From: Candidatus Thorarchaeota archaeon
GTDB taxonomy: Archaea; Asgardarchaeota; Thorarchaeia; Thorarchaeales; Thorarchaeaceae
DNA length: 25,473 nt
NCBI GenBank assembly: GCA_016841005.1
Contig: JAEORG010000325.1
Span: forward strand, 1-25,473
Reading direction: 5' to 3'
Of this stretch, positions 6,284 through 14,171 are shown one piece after another; positions within the stretch are counted from its first letter, which is position 1; every line of letters begins with the position of its first letter. Below the pieces are notes generated by a model. That model saw only the letters and a list, made by a program, of their open reading frames with translations. It did no database searches and was not told the DNA's origin. The position numbers and the translations under genes are program-made.

Positions 6284-8850
6284 TCCTTTTCCTTTGTTTT
6301 CTTCCTGGTTGCAGGTTTCTTCTTGGCCGTTGTTGTTTTCTTGGTAGTCGTCTTAACTGGAGTCGACTTCTTGGTCTTAGGTTTTGGTTTTGTTGTTTTC
6401 TCAGATTTTGGTTTAACCTCAGCCTTCTTCTTTACTGGTTTACTCCTTACTTCCTGTGCATGCTTCAGAGCGACCTCAGACATTCCTGTCATTATACCTT
6501 GCCATTTTTTCCCCTCTCCAGCAGATACCCACTCCACTCTAAATCGTTCATCGTCAATCCCATTTCTTTTCATCCAGCCTCTGATTCTTGGCTCACGTTT
6601 TGCCATCCAATGGTTACCAGTTTGGAAATGGCAATCTGCAGGTAAGTGGCATCCAGAGTATAAGACAGCGCCAGCTCCTTTTTCAAAGGCATGTTGAGCA
6701 AACATGACCGGATACCTGCCAGAACACATTGCTCTGATTACTCGAGCATTAGTCGGATATTGCATCCTAGATACACCCGCTAGGTCTGACCCTCTATATG
6801 AGCAAAATGCACATGCAAATGCTACAATCTTCTCTTCGGGCTTTTCATTTAATGCAATGTCAATTTGAGCCATCATCTGCTCGGTGGTGAAGTTTGGCAT
6901 GTAAATAGCATCTTGTGGACAATCTCCAGCACAAGTTCCGCATGCTTGACATAGAGCTCCCATCACTGTGAACTTACCAGTTCCGTCCTGACTAATTGCA
7001 CCGTAAGGGCATCGTTTCACACAAGTTCCACATCTTGAGCATTTATCCTGCTGAATTTTTGCTGCTAGAGCCTCAACTGGATATCTACCTTTCTGGAGAA
7101 TTATCGAAGATCTTCCTGCAGCCGCGCTAGCTTGAATGACCGAGTCTCTGATATCTTTTGGAGATTCTGCGCCTCCACAGATGAATACTCCTGCTGATGA
7201 GGTGTCTACTGGTCTTAACTTTGGATGTGATTCGATATAAAATGAATCTGAAGTTACAGATACTGGGAGAGGCACGTCACCAGCTTTTCCTTCTGCACCC
7301 ATCGATAAAATGACCATATCAAAATCAGTCATTAGGAGTTTGTTATGCGTTGTATCTTCAACACTGACTCGTAGATTCTTAGTATGCGGATATTCTTGAA
7401 TCTCTCCTACTCTTCCTCGAATAAATTTGACACCCTCTTCTCGAGCTTTGAGATACTGTTCCTCGAAGTACTTACCATGCATTCTGAGATCCTGGTAATA
7501 GATTACCACTTCGGTATCAGGATAGTGTTCCTTAATTAAGAGGGCACACTTTACGGATTCCGCGCAGCAGAAGTTTGAACATGCATCACGGGTTGCTATA
7601 TCTCTGGAACCAACACATTGTACAATCGCAACTGATTTTGGTTTTTCAAGACTAGCAGGACAAATCAATTTGCCCTCTGTTGGTCCTGCAGCATTAATGA
7701 GCCTCTCAAACTCCAATGTTGTTATTACATTAGGATACTTGCCCCATCCTAACCTTGGTATTTTCTCAGGTTTTGCAGGCTCAAAACCAGTAGCAAGAAT
7801 GATTACACCTACATCAAACTCGAAAATCTTGTCTGTGTCCTCAGGTATTACTGCTTTCTGCTCACATTTTTCATAGCACTTACCGCATCTGAGCAAATCC
7901 ATACCAAGACAAGCATCCGTATCTATAACATATGATGATGGGACTGCTTGTGGGAAAGGTATGTAGATGGCCTTTCTCCACGTGAGGTTTTGGTCGACAC
8001 GACTTGGTACATCAACAGGACAGACTTCAACACACTCAGCACATGCTGTGCATGCATCTGGGTCAACATATCTAGCTCTCTGTTTTATCTTCACGTTGAA
8101 ATTACCAACATAACCAGAAACCTCCTGTACTTCAGCCATTGAGAAGACTTTGATGTTTGGATGCTGAATAACATCTACCATCTTGGGACCTAGAATACAT
8201 ATGGAGCAGTCATTCTGCGGGAACACCTTATCCAGAATAGCCATAATGCCTCCAATCGTTGGCTTTTTCTCGATTAGGTACACCTTGTAGCCCATATCTC
8301 CAAGGTCGAGGGCAGCTTGCATTCCTGCGACGCCAGCACCAACAATCATTGCGGCTGGAGTAACAGGCACATCTAACTCAGGCTGCGCTTCAAGTGTCCT
8401 TGCTTTTGCTACAGACATAGCAACAAGTTCTTTCGCTTTTTCTGTTGCTGCTTCAGGATCATCGCGATGGACCCACGATACATGCTCTCTAATGTTTGTC
8501 ATAATACAGAGGTAGGGGTTGAGGCCTGCAGCTTTCACAGCCTTCCTGAATGTAGGCTCATGCATTGTAGGTGAACAACTCGCTACTATGATTCTGTTTA
8601 GGTTCTTCTCCTTTATTGCTTGCTGGATTTCCTTTTGACCAGGATCCGCACACGTGTATGTATTCACTTGAACATGAACCACGTCAGGAAGAGTACTGAC
8701 ATACTCCGCAAGAGCATCAATATCCACAACAGCACCGATATTCTTCCCACATTTACAGGGAAACACGCCTATCCTAAGTGCATCATCGGCGGAAGCAACC
8801 TGGGCTTCAGCTCCCGTTTCACTATTAGGTGCCGGGTCGCTAGTAGTCAT
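6280..8850 (-). CDS. hdrA: HdrA-MvhD fusion, electron-bifurcating flavoprotein with lysine-rich tail
   Basis: HdrA is the FAD subunit where flavin-based electron bifurcation occurs. In order, this 856-residue protein shows an N-terminal Cys domain (CKCG at 32, CSP at about 92), the FAD Rossmann motif GAGVAGMQAALDLG (from 171), PQNDCSICILGPKM (from 211), ferredoxin motifs at 267-278 and 314-329, and a C-terminal double ferredoxin (604-645). An MvhD-like [2Fe-2S] domain is fused after this: CAFCSYRGSDLAG (from 680), MCSGR and SGCHLPADCHFQTGN. MvhD normally links HdrA to a hydrogenase or formate dehydrogenase. The last about 54 residues are almost only K, T, P and E. Every position that is selenocysteine in some archaeal HdrA/VhuD proteins reads as Cys. 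The ATG at 8850 begins a 24-residue Ala/Glu/Asp leader. Confidence 0.94.
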   Translation of the reverse strand: MTTSDPAPNSETGAEAQVASADDALRIGVFPCKCGKNIGAVVDIDALAEYVSTLPDVVHVQVNTYTCADPGQKEIQQAIKEKNLNRIIVASCSPTMHEPTFRKAVKAAGLNPYLCIMTNIREHVSWVHRDDPEAATEKAKELVAMSVAKARTLEAQPELDVPVTPAAMIVGAGVAGMQAALDLGDMGYKVYLIEKKPTIGGIMAILDKVFPQNDCSICILGPKMVDVIQHPNIKVFSMAEVQEVSGYVGNFNVKIKQRARYVDPDACTACAECVEVCPVDVPSRVDQNLTWRKAIYIPFPQAVPSSYVIDTDACLGMDLLRCGKCYEKCEQKAVIPEDTDKIFEFDVGVIILATGFEPAKPEKIPRLGWGKYPNVITTLEFERLINAAGPTEGKLICPASLEKPKSVAIVQCVGSRDIATRDACSNFCCAESVKCALLIKEHYPDTEVVIYYQDLRMHGKYFEEQYLKAREEGVKFIRGRVGEIQEYPHTKNLRVSVEDTTHNKLLMTDFDMVILSMGAEGKAGDVPLPVSVTSDSFYIESHPKLRPVDTSSAGVFICGGAESPKDIRDSVIQASAAAGRSSIILQKGRYPVEALAAKIQQDKCSRCGTCVKRCPYGAISQDGTGKFTVMGALCQACGTCAGDCPQDAIYMPNFTTEQMMAQIDIALNEKPEEKIVAFACAFCSYRGSDLAGVSRMQYPTNARVIRAMCSGRYPVMFAQHAFEKGAGAVLYSGCHLPADCHFQTGNHWMAKREPRIRGWMKRNGIDDERFRVEWVSAGEGKKWQGIMTGMSEVALKHAQEVRSKPVKKKAEVKPKSEKTTKPKPKTKKSTPVKTTTKKTTTAKKKPATRKKTKEKE

Positions 8851-9037
8851 CCTTGCACGTTCCTCTTATGTACTTGAGATTGGAATTTCTTCAAGTCACT
8901 AGTTGACCTCAAACAAACAGAATGCGTAATAAAGGTTGAGAACAGAATCGTTAACTTCATGGATTGTGACAGATAGCAAACAGCCTCTGAAATTATCGAA
9001 AGTAATCAACGTAATCTACTACAGATACCTTGTATCA

Positions 9038-9421
9038 CTACTCAAACCCCTCACCGACAGGCTCTGCTTTGCCAGTCGCAAGTTGCCAGGTATTCTTACT
9101 CTTTGACCACCACAACGATATAGGTTTCTCATAACGTAGAAGGTCGACATAGTTCTGGTATGTATCATGCGATCTGAAAATATACACAGCCCTCTCACCA
9201 ATGTGATCGTCCCTTATATGATTTGGATAACGGAATGAAGGAATCTTTTCCTCATCGAGGAAGATGAAGTATACTTTCTTGAACTCTTCTGTATTCTTCG
9301 GATAACATGTGATGATCGCTGTAACTAATACTTCATGGTCTAATAAATGACTAAAATCTCTCTTCTGCCTTTGTAAAAATATCCCATAACTCACAATATT
9401 ATACTCAACTGGATCGTTCAA
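9038..9421 (-). CDS. hypothetical protein, about 118-127 residues
   Basis: This is an unrecognised soluble protein, mixed alpha/beta by appearance, with the segments KVYFIFLDEEKIPSF, ERAVYIFRSHDTYQNY and SLWWSKSKNTWQLATG. The longest form begins with a TTG at 9421, but a TATA-like GCTATATAAT lies immediately upstream (about 9422-9431). Transcription would then start inside the first codons, so the GTG at 9394 (start of VSYGIF) is the more likely initiation codon. It is transcribed divergently from the methyltransferase gene. No Cys cluster, signal peptide or membrane span is present. Confidence 0.65.
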   Translation of the reverse strand: MNDPVEYNIVSYGIFLQRQKRDFSHLLDHEVLVTAIITCYPKNTEEFKKVYFIFLDEEKIPSFRYPNHIRDDHIGERAVYIFRSHDTYQNYVDLLRYEKPISLWWSKSKNTWQLATGKAEPVGEGFE

Positions 9422-9520
9422 TTATATAGCCTCTGAGATTTATCTCTATACAATATTGGTATTGAAACTTTTGCAAAAAGTCTGGAAAGATAGATATCTT
9501 CTCTTCACGCCGTATAGATC

Positions 9521-10147
9521 ATGGTTGATTTTTCTGTTGCTGGACCAATTATTGGATTATTAGCCGGGATTGATGTAATCCTCCACTCGTACTTGGATTT
9601 ACAAAAAATAAAGGTGAAAGACAAGTTTCGTTTCAGAGAACCATCAACATCCATTCCTGGTTTGGCTATGGGTGCAGTTGTTTTGTCTACATTACTTTCC
9701 TTTTTACTGGTTTTTATAATTCCTCTATCATGGATTCTCAACATCGAGTTCTTTCAGTTGTCCATATTGCTTCCTCTTTTTTCTTTTCCTGATGTCATAT
9801 GGCTTAGTGGTTTGGTATTTCTAATATTTGGCATCTTACTGCATTCTTGGTCAAGATATGTAAGACAAGAAATGGCTGCATCGTGGGTAATGAGTGAAGA
9901 ACATAAGTTAATCACAACTGGTCCCTATTCGTATGTAAGACATCCGTCTTACACATCGTATATTTTCTGTTTCATTGGATTGATTTTGATTTTACCTTCG
10001 TTGGTAACAATGATTACTTTGACAGGGATATGGGGATATTATGTAGTATCTAAGGTTGAAGAAAAACATCTGATACAACATTTTGGCGAAATTTACAGTG
10101 AATACATGAAACGTACAGGAAGATTCCTACCCAAAATTATGGGTTGA
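9521..10147 (+). CDS. isoprenylcysteine carboxyl methyltransferase (ICMT/PEMT)-family membrane protein
   Basis: This 208-residue protein has about five hydrophobic segments and the C-terminal signature of the ICMT/phospholipid-methyltransferase superfamily: GPYSYVRHPSYTSYI (about 145-160), then KVEEKHLIQHFGEIYSEYMKRTGRFLP. In the family, RHP.Y and the distal E...FG..Y..Y segment bind S-adenosylmethionine in a membrane-embedded pocket. The substrate is unknown: prenylcysteine carboxylates in eukaryotic ICMT, but phospholipids or other lipids in relatives. The next gene encodes GGGP synthase, so a prenyl-lipid substrate is possible, as inference. Confidence 0.85.
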   Translation: MVDFSVAGPIIGLLAGIDVILHSYLDLQKIKVKDKFRFREPSTSIPGLAMGAVVLSTLLSFLLVFIIPLSWILNIEFFQLSILLPLFSFPDVIWLSGLVFLIFGILLHSWSRYVRQEMAASWVMSEEHKLITTGPYSYVRHPSYTSYIFCFIGLILILPSLVTMITLTGIWGYYVVSKVEEKHLIQHFGEIYSEYMKRTGRFLPKIMG

Positions 10148-10222
10148 AGTAATCGAACCCTCTTACCAAAAGCGTAAAAAAGCCGGTTTTCACACGAGCC
10201 TGTTACCCGTGGAGGTCATTTC

Positions 10223-10996
10223 ATGTCCGGCAAAGTCTGGAAATATATTACAGAGAAGATAGCAAGCGATGGTGCTTTGCATTTCACATTATTAGATCCT
10301 GATCCACTCTCTACTAATTTACAAGAAGTAGTGGAGACTGCGGTAATTGCGGAGAAAGCTGGAAGTGATGCTATTATGATTGGTGGAAGCACAATCTTTG
10401 GATACATCGATGAATCTGTAAAAGCAATGACTGATGCAGTTGATATTCCTACAATTTTGTTTCCAGGAAACATTACAGGTGTTTCAACTCAAGCAAATGC
10501 AATGTTCTTCATGAGCCTTCTAAATAGCACAAACCCATATTGGATTGTTGGAGCTCAAGCACTCGGTGCACCGGGTATTAAGATGAGTGGGATTGAAACC
10601 ATTCCTATGGCATATCTCATGGTAGCTCCTGGAAAGACTGCAGCGTGGGTGGGAGATGCAAAGCCATTTCCGAGAGATAAACCAAAAATCCCTCTGATGT
10701 ATGCACTTGCTGCAGAACTCATGGGATTCAGGCTAGACTACCTTGAGGCAGGAAGTGGTGCTGAAGGAGGAGGTGTTCCAAGTCCCATAATTTCCATGAT
10801 TACCCAGTATGCAGACATTCCTGTAATCGCAGGCGGCGGGTTCAACTCAGTAGAGGACGTCGTCCGTGGTGTGGAGGCTGGTGCCTCAATTATTGTTCAA
10901 GGAACATATGTCGAAAAATACGCTCTTGAGGATAAAGGTGCAGGATTAAAGAAAAGGGTAGAAGGATTGAAAGCTGTAGGCGCGAAACGGGTGTAA
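10223..10996 (+). CDS. geranylgeranylglyceryl phosphate synthase
   Basis: GGGP synthase makes the first ether bond of archaeal membrane lipids by joining sn-glycerol-1-phosphate to geranylgeranyl diphosphate. The 257-residue TIM-barrel protein shows the family motifs in order: HFTLLDPDP (from about residue 21), IMIGGSTIFGYID, ILFPGN, AYLMVAPGKTAAWVGDA, DYLEAGSGA, VIAGGGFNSVEDV (phosphate loop) and IVQGTYVEK. The long form with an intact AYLMV..G segment is typical of archaeal GGGPS. GGAGGT sits 6 bases before the ATG. This enzyme marks archaeal sn-glycerol-1-phosphate lipids. Confidence 0.95.
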   Translation: MSGKVWKYITEKIASDGALHFTLLDPDPLSTNLQEVVETAVIAEKAGSDAIMIGGSTIFGYIDESVKAMTDAVDIPTILFPGNITGVSTQANAMFFMSLLNSTNPYWIVGAQALGAPGIKMSGIETIPMAYLMVAPGKTAAWVGDAKPFPRDKPKIPLMYALAAELMGFRLDYLEAGSGAEGGGVPSPIISMITQYADIPVIAGGGFNSVEDVVRGVEAGASIIVQGTYVEKYALEDKGAGLKKRVEGLKAVGAKRV

Positions 10997-11023
10997 TATT
11001 GATATGTATTCGAACTGCTCAAG

Positions 11024-11031
11024 TTTAAATA
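11024..11031 (+). promoter_or_regulatory. TATA box of the roadblock gene
   Basis: TTTAAATA lies about 50 bases before the GTG at 11080, preceded by purine-rich bases that could serve as a BRE. Archaeal spacing would start transcription near 11054, leaving a short leader that contains GGAGAG. Confidence 0.55.
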
Positions 11032-11079
11032 CTAGTCACTATGTAAGAACGATAACCTAGCCATGGGAGAGTTACCGCC

Positions 11080-11475
11080 GTGTCTTCGAAGACAGAGATT
11101 CTCACCGGACTTCTTGAAGATCTTAGTAGAGCATCGCAAGGAAATGTTCAAGCGAGCCTCATCATTTCTAGATCTCAGGGATTGACTATTTGCTCACATT
11201 ATCCTGAAAGTATGGATGTAGGAAGTATTCCCGAAGAAGATGTCATTGCTGGTCGGACAACCCAGATTCAAATGGCAACTGCAAAAGTCTTCAAGGAATT
11301 GAAGAGGGGCCCTCTTGTACGTATGTTAATAGAAGGTGATAATGGCTATGTGATTATTGGTGGAGCAGGTGAGGATGCCATCCTCGCGGTACTTACTAAT
11401 CGCAAGGTCAATCTGGGTTACCTTTTCTTCATGTTGAGCAAGATTGCGCGACAGATTGGTCAGACTCTCTCATAA
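11080..11475 (+). CDS. roadblock/LC7-domain protein
   Basis: This 131-residue protein matches the roadblock/LC7 fold in length and pattern: an N-terminal helix (EILTGLLEDLSRASQGN), a strand (ASLIISRSQGLTICSH), the middle helix, then MLIEGDNGYVIIGGAGEDAILAVLT and a final helix. Roadblock proteins dimerise and act as regulators or scaffolds for small Ras-like GTPases (MglB, Ragulator and LAMTOR families); they are numerous in Asgard archaea. No GTPase gene lies in this window. The start is a GTG preceded by GGAGAG. The gene is followed 68 bases later by the MAP2 gene. Confidence 0.85.
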   Translation: MSSKTEILTGLLEDLSRASQGNVQASLIISRSQGLTICSHYPESMDVGSIPEEDVIAGRTTQIQMATAKVFKELKRGPLVRMLIEGDNGYVIIGGAGEDAILAVLTNRKVNLGYLFFMLSKIARQIGQTLS

Positions 11476-11520
11476 CTCCGAATGAGTCTATGATATTACA
11501 TTCCGTCAGTTTTATGTGTC

Positions 11521-11528
11521 TATATATT
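11521..11528 (+). promoter_or_regulatory. TATA box of the MAP2 gene
   Basis: TATATATT lies only 15 bases before the TTG at 11544. Normal archaeal spacing would start transcription near 11550, implying a leaderless message starting at GTG 11550 or 11559, or initiation at the TTG only on read-through transcripts from the roadblock gene. Confidence 0.5.
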
Positions 11529-11543
11529 AGCAGCGGAGTTTAG

Positions 11544-12491
11544 TTGAAGGTGAAAACTGTGCCTGATGAAAAACCAAAAGAATCGACTGAAACTGAAGAA
11601 TCCGATGACCCTTGGGATAAATGGAAACGTGCTGGAGTAATTGCACGAGAAGCATTAGAAATCGCACGACCAATGATACAACCGGGGATAAAGGTTCTCG
11701 ATATAGTACAGGCAACAGAGACACACATACTAGAAAATGCAACTGGAATTGCATTTCCGTGTAATGTTGCAATAAACAATGTTGCAGCACATTATACATC
11801 ACCACTAGATGATGAAACAGTAATTGCAGAAGGTGATTTGGTGACAGTAGATGTTGGTGCACATGTCGATGGGTGTATCTCAGATTCAGCTTTCACCATA
11901 GCACTCAATCCTGACCATAACGATCTGGTAAAAGCTGCAGAGTCTGCAACGACTGTAGCTATAAAGATGATGCGTGTGGGTGCCAAACTCAATACCATCG
12001 GTGCTCTTATAGAAGATACCATTGAGAGTGCAGGATTCAAGCCTATCAAGCAGTTATCTGGACATCAGATGAACGAATATGAATTGCATGGAGAAAAGCA
12101 GGTTCCTTGTGTTTCCGGAAAGGCTGAAGCAGTTGTTGAAGAAGGAGAGGTCTATGCAATTGAAACCTTCGCGTCAACGGGGTCAGGTAATGTTAGTGAC
12201 CTTCCCAATCCTCTCATCTATCAATTGCTTCCAATTAGGGTTCCTGTGAGACAGAGAGGGTCTAAACAATTCTTGGGTATTGCACGTAAAGAATACGGTG
12301 AATTTCCATTTGCCAAACGTTGGATTGCTGAAAGGATGGGACGCGCAAAAATCAATCTGGCAATCCGTGAATTAGGTCAGAATGGAGCTTTAATAGCACA
12401 CAATATTCTTGCTGAGGAAAAAGGTGAATTCGTTGCCCAGCATGAACACACTGTACTGATAACTGAAAAAGGCCGAATTCAAACAACCTGA
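11544..12491 (+). CDS. map: methionine aminopeptidase, type II
   Basis: This enzyme removes the initiator methionine from nascent proteins with a dinuclear metal centre. All ligands are visible in the 315-residue reading: His84 (AHYTSP, substrate contact), Asp103 and Asp114 (DVGAHVDGCISD), His174 (SGHQMNEYELH), Glu207 (AIETFAS) and Glu301 (QHEHTVLI). The about 60-residue insert between His174/Glu207 and the last Glu marks it as type II, as in eukaryotes and archaea. A charged N-terminal tail of about 25 residues (K, E, T, D) precedes the domain. The start is uncertain: TTG 11544 has GGAG upstream, but the TATA box favours GTG 11550 or 11559. Confidence 0.94.
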   Translation: MKVKTVPDEKPKESTETEESDDPWDKWKRAGVIAREALEIARPMIQPGIKVLDIVQATETHILENATGIAFPCNVAINNVAAHYTSPLDDETVIAEGDLVTVDVGAHVDGCISDSAFTIALNPDHNDLVKAAESATTVAIKMMRVGAKLNTIGALIEDTIESAGFKPIKQLSGHQMNEYELHGEKQVPCVSGKAEAVVEEGEVYAIETFASTGSGNVSDLPNPLIYQLLPIRVPVRQRGSKQFLGIARKEYGEFPFAKRWIAERMGRAKINLAIRELGQNGALIAHNILAEEKGEFVAQHEHTVLITEKGRIQTT

Positions 12492-12492
12492 T

Positions 12493-12509
12493 ATGAGTAA
12501 GATACTCAT
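12493..12509. terminator. perfect 7-bp inverted repeat after the MAP2 gene
   Basis: ATGAGTA (12493-12499) and TACTCAT (12503-12509) are exact complements around AGA, 1 base after the stop codon. It can form a short 3' hairpin, but no T run follows. It could instead be a protein-binding palindrome. Confidence 0.35.
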
Positions 12510-12521
12510 TATTGACAGTTC

Positions 12522-12553
12522 GTGAGGCGTCGATGAAAAGTTCGATTTCTCAC
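12522..12553. repeat. interrupted palindrome upstream of the TFB gene
   Basis: GTGAG, three bases, TCGA, an 8-base loop, TCGA, three bases, CTCAC. Both arm pairs are perfect with a symmetrical internal loop. It lies about 55 bases upstream of the TATA box of the TFB gene and so could be an upstream operator. It may also be chance. Confidence 0.3.
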
Positions 12554-12606
12554 AAACATTAAAAGCATATTCTCCAGAAATAATGGAGTGGGCTCGGGAG
12601 TCTGTC

Positions 12607-12614
12607 TTATATAT
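12607..12614 (+). promoter_or_regulatory. TATA box of the TFB gene
   Basis: TTATATAT lies 63 bases before the GTG start. Transcription would begin near 12637, giving a leader of about 40 bases that carries a strong ribosome binding site, AGGAGGA at 12664-12670. Confidence 0.6.
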
Positions 12615-12676
12615 CCATGACTCTTCTACAAATTCAGGCAGAATTTTACTAGCTCTCATGTTTAGGAGGATACTGC

Positions 12677-13642
12677 GTGGATCAGATGGGAGGTTCATCG
12701 CCGAGAAAGAGTTCTGCCCGGTCATCCGAAACCGCTCCGACATGTACTGAGTGTGGGTCACAATCACTTGTTGAAGACCTAACACGTGGGGAGCGTGTAT
12801 GTGCGGATTGCGGATTGGTTCTATCGGACCATAGGATTGACACAGGCGCAGAATGGAGAGCATTTAGTTCAGAGGAATCAGATGCTCGTAGTAGAGTTGG
12901 AGCGCCGATGCGTTATACTGTGCATGATAAAGGGCTATCAACAATAATAGATTGGAGAGATCGAGATCATTCAGGGAAAAAATTGAGTCCCACTCGGAGG
13001 TCGGAAATATACAGACTCAGGAAGTGGCAGATCAGGTCTCGTGTACATAGCTCTTTAGACAGGAATCTTGCACAAGCAATGTCTGAATTGGAGCGTTTGT
13101 CATCTCAATTAGGCATTCCAAAACCAATCAGAGAGCATGCCGCTCTTCTATACAGAAAATCTATACTCAAAAAACTAGTTCGTGGTCGCTCCATTGAAGC
13201 AATGGTTGCTGCGACTTTGTACGCAGCGTGTAGAATCAGACAAAAACCCAGACCTCTTGATGAGGTTGCAGATGCATCTCGTGTTGATAAAAAGAAATTA
13301 GGGCAGTGTTACCGTCTTTTGCTTAGGAAGCTGAACATTCGAATACCGCTATCAAACCCTGTCGATTATATCTCAAGATTTGCGACTGAGCTCTCATTAT
13401 CAAGTACAGTGCAATTACGCACTGTTGAAATCCTAAAACAAAGTAGGGACATTGGTCTCACGATAGGGCGTGACCCACTAGGTCTTGCTGCAGCCGCAAT
13501 TTACGTAGCATCAATCATGTTGGATGAACGTCGCACACAAAGAGAAATTGCTGAAGTAGCACGAGTAACAGAGGTCACTGTACGTAATCGGTATAAGGAA
13601 ATCGTAAAGAAACTTGGAATTGATACTCTTTCAATGTCCTAA
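12677..13642 (+). CDS. tfb: transcription initiation factor B (TFB)
   Basis: TFB is the archaeal TFIIB: it binds the TBP-TATA complex and recruits RNA polymerase. The 321-residue protein has the N-terminal zinc ribbon (Cys23, 26, 42 and 45: CTEC and CADC), the B-reader/linker region (TGAEWRAFSSEESDARSRVG, then GLSTIIDWRDRD), and two cyclin-like repeats from about residue 125 to the end. The second contains DPLGLAAAAIYVAS and the HTH segment RTQREIAEVARVTEVTVRNR that contacts the BRE. The GTG start has AGGAGGA six bases upstream. The first 20 residues are a Ser/Arg-rich extension. Archaea often encode several TFBs; this looks like a complete canonical one. Confidence 0.96.
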   Translation: MDQMGGSSPRKSSARSSETAPTCTECGSQSLVEDLTRGERVCADCGLVLSDHRIDTGAEWRAFSSEESDARSRVGAPMRYTVHDKGLSTIIDWRDRDHSGKKLSPTRRSEIYRLRKWQIRSRVHSSLDRNLAQAMSELERLSSQLGIPKPIREHAALLYRKSILKKLVRGRSIEAMVAATLYAACRIRQKPRPLDEVADASRVDKKKLGQCYRLLLRKLNIRIPLSNPVDYISRFATELSLSSTVQLRTVEILKQSRDIGLTIGRDPLGLAAAAIYVASIMLDERRTQREIAEVARVTEVTVRNRYKEIVKKLGIDTLSMS

Positions 13643-13665
13643 TCTTCTCTCATCTAAAAGACTGA

Positions 13666-13694
13666 GGCCACCTCTCTCTAGAGAGGATTCGGCC
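13666..13694. terminator. hairpin between convergent tfb and aIF1 genes
   Basis: GGCC, CCTCTC, a TCTA loop, GAGAGG and GGCC form a two-part stem (six plus four pairs, with a small internal loop) in the 70-base gap between two convergent genes. A shared bidirectional terminator is likely. AAAAAGG follows on the + strand. Confidence 0.45.
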
Positions 13695-13712
13695 GTCAAA
13701 AAGGAGGGTATG

Positions 13713-14051
13713 TCATCTTCCACTTCTTTGAAATGACCAATCCACAGCAATCTGCTCATCTGGGAATCCGAGCTTGGAGAGAACTTCAATTATCATACCA
13801 CGATGATCTCCTTGAAGCTCAATATGGCCATGCTTTGCAGCACCACCACATGCCAGTTTTGATTTCAGTTTTGACGCAAGGTCGCCCAAATCAATGTTCT
13901 TGTCAAAACCTTCAATGACAGTATAAAGTCGACCCCATTTTCGTCGTTCGATATTCACAGTTATACGTGCCTCCTCCTGCGCGATTGTTTCGCAGACACA
14001 AAGGTCTACAGGGAGGCCACAGTTTGCACAAATTCCGCCTTCATCAGACAC
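13713..14051 (-). CDS. translation initiation factor aIF1 (SUI1 family)
   Basis: aIF1 (homologue of eIF1/SUI1) helps the small ribosomal subunit select the start codon. The sequence has the archaeal N-terminal Cys segment CANCGLPVDLCVC, then the SUI1 core: ITVNIERRKWGRLYTVIEGFD, LASKLKSKLACGGAAKHGHIELQGDH (the basic loop contacting rRNA and tRNA), IIEVLSKLGFP and a C-terminal basic end. The GTG at 14051 is chosen because TTAGGAG precedes it and a TATA box at 14094-14101 predicts transcription starting near 14071, downstream of the alternative GTG at 14084. This gives 112 residues, close to the family norm. Confidence 0.93.
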   Translation of the reverse strand: MSDEGGICANCGLPVDLCVCETIAQEEARITVNIERRKWGRLYTVIEGFDKNIDLGDLASKLKSKLACGGAAKHGHIELQGDHRGMIIEVLSKLGFPDEQIAVDWSFQRSGR

Positions 14052-14093
14052 TAAGTTACTTACTCCTAATAGTTGGTTTAGCACTATTGCTAG

Positions 14094-14101
14094 TTAATAT
14101 A
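14094..14101 (-). promoter_or_regulatory. TATA box of the aIF1 gene
   Basis: On the minus strand this reads TATATTAA. Transcription would start near 14071, about 20 bases before the GTG at 14051, which carries its own ribosome binding site. Confidence 0.5.
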
Positions 14102-14114
14102 GTGAGCCGAGGGT

Positions 14115-14123
14115 ACATATAAG
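14115..14123 (+). promoter_or_regulatory. TATA box of the radical SAM gene
   Basis: ACATATAAG lies about 50 bases before the ATG at 14172. It points away from the aIF1 promoter, about 15 bases from it, so the two genes share a divergent promoter region. Confidence 0.5.
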
Positions 14124-14171
14124 TTGTATCTTGGAGCATTCTTTCGAGTTTAACAAGAGTAAAGTGAAAGA

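Noticed and set aside
6280..8850. Possible selenocysteine sites in HdrA or its MvhD domain
   Set aside because: All relevant positions (NDCSIC, CAFC, MCSGR) are Cys codons and there is no in-frame TGA.
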